5,091 bases of DNA from an uncultured Faecalibacterium sp. Its GTDB lineage: Bacteria > Bacillota > Clostridia > Oscillospirales > Ruminococcaceae. Positions 1 to 5,091 of the stretch are shown one piece after another (the stretch's first letter is position 1; each line of letters begins with the position of its first letter). The stretch is taken from assembly GCA_934561485.1 (NCBI GenBank), contig CAKTGS010000118.1, forward strand, positions 1 to 5,091, given 5' to 3'. Position numbers and translations under genes: made by a program. The notes under the pieces are model-generated. The model worked only from the letters and a program-made list of their open reading frames with translations, did not search any database and had not been told where the DNA came from.

Positions 1-29
1 TAAAGAATCGGGTTCGAGTACGAACTGTA

Positions 30-106
30 TGGTGGAGAATTAGGGACTCGAACCCCAGACCCCCTGCGTGTGATGCAGGTGCTCTAACCAGCTGAGCTAA
101 TCCTCC
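30..106 (-). tRNA. tRNA-Val, anticodon CAC
   Basis: Read on the minus strand this folds as a full cloverleaf: acceptor stem GGAGGAT/ATTCTCC with one G-T pair, D stem GCTC/GAGC, anticodon stem CCTGC/GCAGG, a five-base variable loop, and a T arm with loop TTCGAGT. The 7-base anticodon loop is ATCACAC, with T at position 33 followed by CAC (positions 72-70), which reads the valine codon GUG. Discriminator A and an encoded CCA occupy 33-30. The body closely resembles Firmicutes tRNA-Val(UAC) from memory, which supports the identity. It is served by the promoter at 137-165, leaving a leader of about 24 bases to be removed by RNase P. No second tRNA is visible downstream before the window ends. Confidence 0.96.
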
Positions 107-136
107 GAACTGTGCGCTCCGAATTGGAACGTGATT

Positions 137-165
137 ATTATAGCACGGCATCCGAAGAATTGCAA
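137..165 (-). promoter_or_regulatory. Promoter of the tRNA-Val gene
   Basis: The minus strand carries -35 TTGCAA (165-160), a 17-base spacer and a perfect -10 TATAAT (142-137). Transcription should start near 130. Upstream of the -35 lies an A/T-rich stretch (171-187) in which AATTTCA occurs twice at exactly 10-base spacing, placed where an UP element would contact RNA polymerase alpha. The promoter calls are from direct matching; the UP-element role is inferred. Confidence 0.85.
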
Positions 166-211
166 GCCCTAATTTCAAAAAATTTCAGATCTTTTCCCGG
201 CGGCTTCCCGG

Positions 212-240
212 TTGCTCTCAGGGGCAAAATCGTGTATACT
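212..240 (+). promoter_or_regulatory. Promoter of the Cys-rich small protein
   Basis: TTGCTC at 212-217, a 17-base spacer and TATACT at 235-240 form a plausible sigma-A promoter pointing right, with a start near 247. It is divergent from the tRNA promoter. I see no convincing Fur- or DtxR-type palindrome over it, although iron control would be expected if the gene belongs to iron uptake. Confidence 0.65.
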
Positions 241-252
241 GGAAGCAGACCA

Positions 253-265
253 TTCCGGTTCGGAA
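253..265 (+). other. Leader hairpin next to ribosome site
   Basis: TTCCG (253-257), loop GTT, CGGAA (261-265) is a perfect 5-base-pair inverted repeat lying between the predicted transcript start (about 247) and the ribosome site AGAGG (267-271) of the following gene. It could stabilise the 5' end of the mRNA or modulate initiation. The pairing is visible; any function is inferred. Confidence 0.4.
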
Positions 266-279
266 AAGAGGTTTGAAAA

Positions 280-447
280 ATGTTGACACTTCGTGGGATC
301 ATTACCATTGTGGTTCTGGCGGCACTGTTTGCGCTGGCCGTTGTCTGGATCGCCAAAAACGGCGGCTGGAAAGGCGAGGGCTGCGGCGGCAACTGCGCTT
401 CCTGCCACAGCCGCTGCGAAAACCCGGACGAACAGAAAAAGCACTGA
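280..447 (+). CDS. FeoB-associated Cys-rich membrane protein
   Basis: This 55-residue protein starts at the ATG at 280, eight bases after AGAGG. Residues about 5-24 form one hydrophobic membrane helix, rich in Ile, Val, Leu and Ala. A short cytosol- or surface-facing tail follows with a C-x3-C-x2-C-x3-C cluster (Cys35, Cys39, Cys42, Cys46) and a charged end. That layout is the hallmark of the small FeoB-associated Cys-rich proteins that often follow feoB in Firmicutes and are thought to assist ferrous iron uptake, perhaps by binding metal; their exact role is unsettled. Here no feoA or feoB is adjacent. The gene has its own promoter (212-240) and terminator (456-495), so it is a single-gene unit. 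A generic membrane-anchored metal-binding peptide is the alternative reading. Confidence 0.82.
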   Translation: MLTLRGIITIVVLAALFALAVVWIAKNGGWKGEGCGGNCASCHSRCENPDEQKKH

Positions 448-455
448 CCCCTTCT

Positions 456-493
456 CCCCGTGCAGCCGTTCTGCGGCCCTGCACGGGGATTTT

Positions 494-495
<2 letters not shown>
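456..495 (+). terminator. Rho-independent terminator of the Cys-rich gene
   Basis: Arms CCCCGTGCAG (456-465) and CTGCACGGGG (479-488) pair perfectly over 10 bases, the loop holds a further small CCG/CGG pairing, and A plus six T (490-495) follows on the plus strand. On the minus strand the hairpin is present but is followed by AGAAGGGG, so it is at best a weak end point for the facing gene, whose stop codon lies at 494-496. Confidence 0.92.
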
Positions 496-1046
<551 letters not shown>

Positions 1047-1091
1047 GGTCCTCACTCCTTTGCGTTTCCGCGATTCACAATCTTTGGTTGT

Positions 1092-1120
1092 AGTATAGTC
1101 GCAAGTTGATTCTGTGTCAA
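1092..1120 (-). promoter_or_regulatory. Promoter of the XRE-like/sigma-like pair
   Basis: On the minus strand, a perfect TTGACA (1120-1115), a 17-base spacer and TATACT (1097-1092) make a near-consensus sigma-A promoter, with a start near 1085 and a leader of about 39 bases. A promoter this strong ahead of a switch gene suggests it is normally held down by a repressor; the overlapping palindrome at 1105-1121 is a fitting site. Confidence 0.85.
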
Positions 1121-1121
1121 C
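1105..1121. promoter_or_regulatory. Candidate operator palindrome
   Basis: GTTGA (1105-1109), seven bases, TCAAC (1117-1121) is a perfect 5+5 inverted repeat of 17 bases. It covers the -35 and part of the spacer of the leftward promoter. The left half with flanking bases, GTTGATT, recurs at 1148-1154 over the -35 of the rightward promoter, without a matching right arm. The geometry suits a dimeric HTH repressor such as the one encoded at 1232. Part of the similarity comes from the -35 hexamers themselves, so the operator role is inferred. Confidence 0.45.
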
Positions 1122-1148
1122 CGTTTTTCGCAATTCGCTGGAAAAAAG

Positions 1149-1177
1149 TTGATTTTCAGGCAGTTTTCTGCTATACT
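1149..1177 (+). promoter_or_regulatory. Promoter of the repressor-trmO-lysR unit
   Basis: TTGATT (1149-1154), a 17-base spacer and TATACT (1172-1177) preceded by TGC (an extended -10) form a good rightward promoter, with a start near 1184. Two small palindromes sit on it: GCAG-TTTT-CTGC (1160-1171) in the spacer and CTTG-GA-CAAG (1181-1190) at the expected start point. Either could be an autoregulatory site, which I cannot decide from sequence. Confidence 0.8.
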
Positions 1178-1231
1178 TTTCTTGGACAAGTTTTCTTTAT
1201 TTCACAACCATCTGTTTTATGGAGGCGTCTT

Positions 1232-1849
1232 ATGTCGGAGCTTTCCACCCGCGTCCGCCTGCGCCGCGAAGCACTCGGCCTTTCGCAGGAGGAACTTGCA
1301 CAGCGCATGGGCTACCGCTCCAAATCCTCGATCACCAAACTGGAAAAAGGGGTCAATGATCTTCCCCAGGCCCGGCTCGAAGAGCTGGCCCAGGCGCTGG
1401 AAACCACCCCGGCGTATCTGCTGGGGCTGGATGCCCCCTGCCCGCCGCCGGGCTTTGAACCGCTGCCCGCCATGACCATGGTGCCGCTGGTGGGTTCCAT
1501 TGCCTGTGGCAGCCCCATTACTGCCGAGCAGAACATTGAATGCTACATTGGGGTGCCCGCTGCCTGGCACGCCGATTTTGCCCTGACCTGCCACGGCGAC
1601 AGCATGGCCCCCACCATCTGCGATGGCGACATTGTGTGCATCCGCAGCCAGCCGGAGGTGGAACAGGGGCAGATCGCGGCGGTGCGCATTGGAGAGGAAG
1701 CCACCCTCAAGCATTTCCACCGCCAGGGCGATACCGTAATGCTGCTGGCCGACAACGCGGCCGTCTGCCCGCCCATGATCTACTCCGGCCCGCAGCTGGA
1801 AGAAATCCAGATCGAGGGCAAGGCGGTGGGCTTCTGCCGCGGCCTATAA
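1232..1849 (+). CDS. LexA/CI-type self-cleaving repressor (HTH + S24)
   Basis: The ATG at 1232 follows GGAGG (1221-1225) by six bases; earlier in-frame starts lie across the promoter and are rejected. The protein has 205 residues. Residues 5-66 form an XRE-type helix-turn-helix (LSQEELAQRMG, then SKSSITKLEKG). A Pro-rich linker (67-80) leads to an S24 peptidase-type domain. All key elements are present: scissile Cys92-Gly93 in the GSIACGSPI stretch, catalytic Ser124 in GDSMAP, and Lys160 in ATLKHF. In this family, RecA bound to single-stranded DNA prompts self-cleavage and derepression. The Cys-Gly site resembles UmuD and some phage repressors rather than the Ala-Gly of LexA and lambda CI. 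It contains eight cysteines, rather many. It is divergent from two small HTH genes, as in a phage lysogeny switch, yet is followed by trmO with no terminator between. I call it a CI-like repressor rather than the cell's LexA, because the HTH is of XRE type. Confidence 0.9.
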   Translation: MSELSTRVRLRREALGLSQEELAQRMGYRSKSSITKLEKGVNDLPQARLEELAQALETTPAYLLGLDAPCPPPGFEPLPAMTMVPLVGSIACGSPITAEQNIECYIGVPAAWHADFALTCHGDSMAPTICDGDIVCIRSQPEVEQGQIAAVRIGEEATLKHFHRQGDTVMLLADNAAVCPPMIYSGPQLEEIQIEGKAVGFCRGL

Positions 1850-1888
1850 CCGATAGAAACAACATCTGACAAAACGAGGAAGTTTATC

Positions 1889-2584
1889 ATGCAGGCACCC
1901 GAAGAAATGACCCTGAAGGTCATTGCCCACATCCACACCGCGTTTCCCACCAAATTCGGCATTCCGCGCCAAAGCGGCCTGGTGGACGAACTGCGCGGCG
2001 AGGTGGTTTTTACCCCCGAATACCGCAGCGCCGATGCCGTGCGCGGGTTGGAAGATTTCAGCCACATCTGGCTGGTGTGGCAGTTTTCTGCCGCCGTGCG
2101 GGACACCTGGTCCCCCACCGTGCGTCCGCCCCGGCTGGGCGGCAACACCCGCATGGGCGTGTTCGCCACCCGTTCGCCCTTCCGGCCCAACCCGCTGGGG
2201 CTGTCCAGCGTGCGGCTGGAAGGCATTGAGCAGCGCCCCGGCCTTGGCCCGGTGCTGCTTGTGCGCGGGGCCGACCTGATGGACGGCACCCCCATTTACG
2301 ACATCAAACCCTACATTCCCTACGCGGACTGCCACCCGGACGCCGCCCAGGGCTTTACCGGCCAGACCCAGCGCCACACGCTGGAAGTGGTCTGCCCGCC
2401 GGAACTGCTGGCCCCGGTGCCCGAGCCGGACCGCGCCGCCCTGCTGGGGGTGCTGGCCAACGATCCCCGCCCCTCTTACCAGCACGATCCCGCCCGGATC
2501 TACGGCATGGAATTTGGCGGCGTGGAAGTGCATTTTACCGTGGACGGCACAGTGCTTACCGTTGCCGATATCACCCGCCGTTAA
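1889..2584 (+). CDS. trmO: tRNA t6A37 N6-methyltransferase TrmO
   Basis: TrmO (TsaA/YaeB family) uses S-adenosylmethionine to methylate the N6 of threonylcarbamoyladenosine at position 37 of tRNA-Thr(GGU), giving m6t6A and slightly improving decoding. It acts in the cytoplasm as a homodimer with a beta-barrel core. The 231 residues match the usual length of about 235. Family signatures appear in order: KFGIPRQSGL (22-31), FSHIWLVWQF (57-66), the long RPPRLGGNTRMGVFATRSPF block (79-98) continuing RPNPLGLSSV, and DLMDGTPIYDIKPYIPYAD (129-147). The C-terminal part (about 175-231) is the smaller accessory domain. The start at 1889 has GAGGA eight bases before it; a second Met at residue 7 has no comparable site. 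Only 39 bases, with no promoter or hairpin that I can see, separate it from the repressor gene, and lysR follows after 12 bases. Confidence 0.95.
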   Translation: MQAPEEMTLKVIAHIHTAFPTKFGIPRQSGLVDELRGEVVFTPEYRSADAVRGLEDFSHIWLVWQFSAAVRDTWSPTVRPPRLGGNTRMGVFATRSPFRPNPLGLSSVRLEGIEQRPGLGPVLLVRGADLMDGTPIYDIKPYIPYADCHPDAAQGFTGQTQRHTLEVVCPPELLAPVPEPDRAALLGVLANDPRPSYQHDPARIYGMEFGGVEVHFTVDGTVLTVADITRR

Positions 2585-2596
2585 AAGGAGCTGCCC

Positions 2597-3505
2597 ATGG
2601 AGCTGCGGAACATCAACACCTTTTTGCACATTGCCGAGCTGCGCAGTTTTTCCCGCACGGCACGGCAGCTGGGCTACTCCCAGTCGGCGGTGTCCTCCCA
2701 GATCGCGCAGCTGGAAGCCGAGCTGGGTGCCCCGCTGTTTGACCGGGTGGGCAAGACCGTGCGCCTGACCGATGCCGGCCAGACCTTTCTGGGTTATGCC
2801 CGCACCCTGCTGGTGACGGCACAGCAGGCGCAGGCCGCCCTGCAGCCCACCCGGCAGATCAGCGGTTCGCTGCGCATTGCCCTGGCCGATTCGGTGTGCA
2901 GTACCTTTCTGCCGGGGCTGCTGCAGCGCTACCATGCCCGCTGCCCGCAGGTGCAGCTGGTGCTCTGCACCGCCACGGCGGACGGAATGCTGCAGATGCT
3001 GTCGGCCAATCAGATCGACCTGGCCTACACGCTGGACCAGCCCCTTTTGCAGCCCAGCCTGGTGCGGGCCGCCGATGTACCGGAGCCGGTGTGCTTTCTG
3101 GCCCCGCCGGGCCACCCCCTGGCCGGGCAGGAGACTGTCTCGCTGGAAGAGCTGCCCCGGCAGGAGTTTCTGCTCACCGAGCGCGGCATGAGCTACCGCG
3201 ATGCGCTGGATCAGTGCCTGGCCACCCACGGGCTGACCATCCACCCTTATCTGGAGCTGGGCAGCGCCGCGCTGCTGTGCCAGATGGTGGAGCAGGGCAT
3301 GGGGCTTTCCTTCCTGCCGGAATACATTGCCCGAACGGCCCTGGCCGCCGGCCGCTGTGCCCGCCTGAACGTGCCGGACTGCACCGTGGAAATGCACCGC
3401 CAGCTGTTCTACCACCGGGACAAGTGGCTGACCCCACAGATGAAGGTTTTTATTGAGCTGGTACGACAGAGCGCCCCGGCTGCACCCCAGGAAGAACATT
3501 CATGA
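2597..3505 (+). CDS. LysR-family transcriptional regulator
   Basis: A 302-residue protein of standard LysR-type length. Residues 1-60 hold the winged helix-turn-helix with the typical order MELRNINTFL, SFSRTARQLGYSQSAVSSQI (17-36) and LGAPLFDR (43-50), then a linker helix (about 60-88). From about 91 (SLRIALADS) to 295 runs the periplasmic-binding-protein-like effector domain. Regulators of this kind act as tetramers and respond to a small molecule; the ligand cannot be told from sequence. The ATG at 2597 follows AAGGAG (2585-2590), which overlaps the trmO stop region, so the two genes are probably cotranscribed and perhaps coupled. LysR genes usually sit divergent from their target; here no divergent partner exists, so the target is unknown and may be elsewhere. 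The last residues (APAAPQEEHS) look like a disordered tail. Confidence 0.94.
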   Translation: MELRNINTFLHIAELRSFSRTARQLGYSQSAVSSQIAQLEAELGAPLFDRVGKTVRLTDAGQTFLGYARTLLVTAQQAQAALQPTRQISGSLRIALADSVCSTFLPGLLQRYHARCPQVQLVLCTATADGMLQMLSANQIDLAYTLDQPLLQPSLVRAADVPEPVCFLAPPGHPLAGQETVSLEELPRQEFLLTERGMSYRDALDQCLATHGLTIHPYLELGSAALLCQMVEQGMGLSFLPEYIARTALAAGRCARLNVPDCTVEMHRQLFYHRDKWLTPQMKVFIELVRQSAPAAPQEEHS

Positions 3506-3512
3506 CCAAACC

Positions 3513-3567
3513 AAAAACCGCCGCACGGTCCGGGGCTGTTCCCCTGCCGTGCGGCGGTTCTGTTTTT
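3513..3567. terminator. Bidirectional Rho-independent terminator
   Basis: Thirteen-base arms at 3516-3528 and 3547-3559 (AACCGCCGCACGG with its complement) pair perfectly, and the loop contains a further GGGG/CCCC stem (3532-3535 with 3541-3544). On the plus strand CTGTTTTT follows, ending the repressor-trmO-lysR unit. On the minus strand the stem runs into TTTTTGG, ending the mnmA-tcdA unit. The hairpin starts within 11 bases of the lysR stop. Confidence 0.92.
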
Positions 3568-3592
3568 GTATCTTACTTTTATGGTCTGCAGC

Positions 3593-4363
3593 TCAGCCCT
3601 TCAGGGGCACAAAGCCCACCAGGTCCTTGACCACTTCGCCGCCGATGATCAGCCCTGCCACCGAGGGCACAAAGGCGTTGGAGCCGGGCACCGACCGGCG
3701 GATGGTGCACTTGCGCTGGGTGCCCGGGGGGCAGATGCAGTGGTATTTGCAGCTGATGGAGTCGTCCTCGATGGGGGTCATGGCAGGCTCCTTGGAGTAG
3801 ACCACCTTCAGGTGCTTGATCTTACGCTTGCGGCACTCGGTGCGCATAACTTTGGCCAGCGGGCAGACGGAAGTCTTGTAGATGTCGGTCACCTCAAAGC
3901 GGGTAGGATCCATCTTGTTGCCCGCGCCCATAGAGCAGATGATGGGCACACCGGCTTCCTTGCACTTCATCACCAGGGCCAGCTTGCCGGTCACCGTGTC
4001 AATGGCGTCCACCACGTAATCGAACTGCGAAAAATCGAACTGATCCTGCGTTTCCGGCGTGAAGAAGGTCTTGTAGGTGGTCACCCGAATGTTGGGGTCG
4101 ATGTCGTGCACACGTTCCTCGGCCACGTCCACCTTGTATTTGCCCACCGTTTTGCGGGTGGCAATGATCTGGCGGTTCAGGTTGGTCAGGCAGACGCGGT
4201 CATCATCGATCAGGTCCAGCGCCCCCACACCGCTGCGGGCCAGGGCTTCCACGGTATAGCCGCCCACGCCGCCGATGCCGAACACTGCCACGCGGGAATT
4301 GTGCAGTTTGGTCATAGCGTCCGCGCCCAGCAGCAGCTGCGTGCGGGAATATTGGTCTTGCAT
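3593..4363 (-). CDS. tcdA: tRNA t6A37 dehydratase TcdA (E1-like)
   Basis: TcdA (CsdL/YgdL family) activates the carboxyl of threonylcarbamoyladenosine at position 37 with ATP and closes it to cyclic ct6A in tRNAs reading ANN codons. The 256 residues are close to the 268 of the E. coli enzyme. Visible signatures are the dinucleotide-type loop GIGGVGG (29-35), DLIDDDRVCLTNLNRQ (50-65) with the Asn-Arg-Gln typical of E1-like folds, DYVVDAIDTV (115-124), and SMGAGNKMDPTRFEV (144-158), which is characteristic of this branch rather than ThiF or MoeB. Near the C-terminus lies a Cys group (205, 209, 211, 219) that could bind zinc. In E. coli the partner system CsdA/CsdE works with it; neither is seen here. 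The gene starts 11 bases after mnmA, with GGAG seven bases before the ATG and touching the mnmA stop, so the two form an operon. Confidence 0.93.
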   Translation of the reverse strand: MQDQYSRTQLLLGADAMTKLHNSRVAVFGIGGVGGYTVEALARSGVGALDLIDDDRVCLTNLNRQIIATRKTVGKYKVDVAEERVHDIDPNIRVTTYKTFFTPETQDQFDFSQFDYVVDAIDTVTGKLALVMKCKEAGVPIICSMGAGNKMDPTRFEVTDIYKTSVCPLAKVMRTECRKRKIKHLKVVYSKEPAMTPIEDDSISCKYHCICPPGTQRKCTIRRSVPGSNAFVPSVAGLIIGGEVVKDLVGFVPLKG

Positions 4364-4374
4364 GTTGTTTCTCC

Positions 4375-5091
4375 TTACTTTTCCACTCTCGTAATGGTGC
4401 CGCCGCCCAGCACCACATCGCCCTGATACAGCACAGCTGCCTGACCGGGCGTAGGGGCGCGCTGAGGCTGGTCAAATTCCAGCCGGAAGCCGTTTTCCGC
4501 CGGGTAGACCGTGGCGGCCTGTTCGGCCTGGTGGTAGCGGGTGCGGGCGGTGACCCGCAGCGGCCCGGTCAGTTCCGGAATGGCGATCCAGTTCACGTCC
4601 TCCGCATACACAATGCGGTCGAACAGGTTTTCTTCCGGGCCGACCGTGACGGTATTGGCCTGCATGTCCTTGCCGCAGACGTACACCGGAGCGCCCAGTG
4701 CCAGCCCCAGGCCCTTGCGCTGGCCCAGCGTGTAGCGCACGGCACCGTTGTGGGTGCCCACCACCTTGCCGCTGTCGTCCAGAAAATCGCCGGCAGGGTA
4801 ATGCTTGCCGGTAAAGTCCTCCATGAAGCGGGCATAGTCGCCGTCCGGCACAAAGCAGATGTCCTGGCTGTCGTGCTTGCGGGCATTGACGAACTTGTGC
4901 TGCTCGGCGATCTCACGTACTTCGGTTTTGTGCAGCGCCCCCAGCGGCAGCCGCACATGGGCCAGCTGCTCCTGGGTAAGGTTGTACAGCACATAGCTCT
5001 GATCCTTGCCCTCATCCAACCCCTTTTTGAGCAGCCAGCGGCCGGTGGCCGGGTCCTGTTCCACCCGGGCATAGTGGCCGGTGACCACATA
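4375..5091 (-). CDS. mnmA: tRNA 2-thiouridylase MnmA, C-terminal part
   Basis: The frame is open to the window edge, so the 5' third of the gene lies beyond 5091; 238 residues are seen of roughly 360 usual for the family. MnmA makes 2-thiouridine at wobble U34 of tRNA-Lys, -Glu and -Gln, using ATP and sulfur from a cysteine desulfurase relay. Counting the first visible residue (Tyr) as 1, signatures are TGHYAR (4-9), the KDQSY stretch (29-33) and the loop SQDICFVPDG with the sulfur-accepting Cys79. They continue with GTHNGAVRYTLGQRKGLG (112-129) and the C-terminal beta-barrel ending in PGQAAVLYQGDVVLGGGTI. The nucleotide-binding loop and the first catalytic Cys would be in the missing part. 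The GTG at 5088 is internal, not a start. It is cotranscribed with tcdA. Confidence 0.95.
   Translation of the reverse strand, partial: YVVTGHYARVEQDPATGRWLLKKGLDEGKDQSYVLYNLTQEQLAHVRLPLGALHKTEVREIAEQHKFVNARKHDSQDICFVPDGDYARFMEDFTGKHYPAGDFLDDSGKVVGTHNGAVRYTLGQRKGLGLALGAPVYVCGKDMQANTVTVGPEENLFDRIVYAEDVNWIAIPELTGPLRVTARTRYHQAEQAATVYPAENGFRLEFDQPQRAPTPGQAAVLYQGDVVLGGGTITRVEK

Noticed and set aside
1074..1207. TTCACAA repeats and a TGGTTG/CAACCA pair flanking the divergent promoters
   Set aside because: The matches are 6-7 bases in A/T-rich DNA and about 120 bases apart, so chance explains them adequately.
1106..1231. A 42-residue N-terminal extension of the repressor
   Set aside because: It would be translated from the promoter region itself. 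The ATG at 1232 has GGAGG at good spacing and begins the HTH domain.
1047..1231. Gram-positive SOS box (GAAC-N4-GTTC type) in the divergent region
   Set aside because: I searched this stretch by eye and found no such match; the palindromes present have a different sequence and spacing.
1850..1888. Separate promoter or riboswitch for trmO
   Set aside because: The gap is only 39 bases. A CTGACA-like -35 match has no -10 at suitable spacing before the start codon, and there is no room for a riboswitch.
1844..3499. A 551-codon open frame on the minus strand, opposite trmO and lysR
   Set aside because: It lies fully antisense to two well-recognised genes. Its translation is rich in Gly, Gln, His and Ala with no domain, as expected of the complement of GC-rich codons, and it has no ribosome site of note.
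3566..4426. A 286-codon open frame on the plus strand opposite tcdA
   Set aside because: It is antisense to the clear TcdA frame. The product is a His/Ala/Gly-rich low-information sequence, and its start lies within the terminator tail.

Overview
The window reads as chromosomal DNA from a GC-rich, gut-type member of the Clostridia. A Faecalibacterium/Subdoligranulum/Gemmiger-like Oscillospiraceae is my best guess, inferred from Firmicutes-style proteins, AAGGAG-type ribosome sites and GC-rich codon third positions; no taxonomic marker proves it. I see no insertion sequence, CRISPR array, rRNA or origin. Both ends are cut: a minus-strand tRNA gene lies near the left edge, and mnmA runs off the right edge.

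Layout. (1) 30-106, minus: tRNA-Val(CAC) with encoded CCA and a near-consensus promoter. (2) 280-447, plus: a 55-residue FeoB-associated-type Cys-rich membrane protein with its own promoter and a strong terminator. (3) 494-1046, minus: two small DNA-binding proteins, an XRE-like HTH protein followed by a sigma-region-4-like protein. (4) 1047-1231: a divergent control region with two good sigma-A promoters and inverted repeats. (5) 1232-3505, plus: an apparent three-gene unit of LexA/CI-type self-cleaving repressor, TrmO (methylates t6A37 in tRNA) and a LysR-type regulator, ending at a terminator that can work in both directions. (6) 3593-5091, minus: mnmA (3' part) followed after 11 bases by tcdA, converging on the same terminator.

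Two themes stand out. The first is tRNA modification. TrmO and TcdA both remodel threonylcarbamoyladenosine at position 37, to m6t6A and ct6A respectively, and MnmA thiolates U34. They lie in convergent units sharing one terminator. The second is a lysogeny-like switch, an S24 repressor divergent from two small HTH genes, with no phage structural or integrase gene in view. Its repressor gene appears to be cotranscribed with trmO, so a damage-responsive repressor may sit in the same transcript as a tRNA methyltransferase. The XRE-like gene also has an odd 3' end: a T6 run is followed by a frame that overlaps the next gene by 83 bases, while a one-base shift at the run would end the protein at a normal-looking length. 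I did not find a clearly new multi-gene system. The best candidates for a second look are the repressor-trmO-lysR operon and the T6 site.
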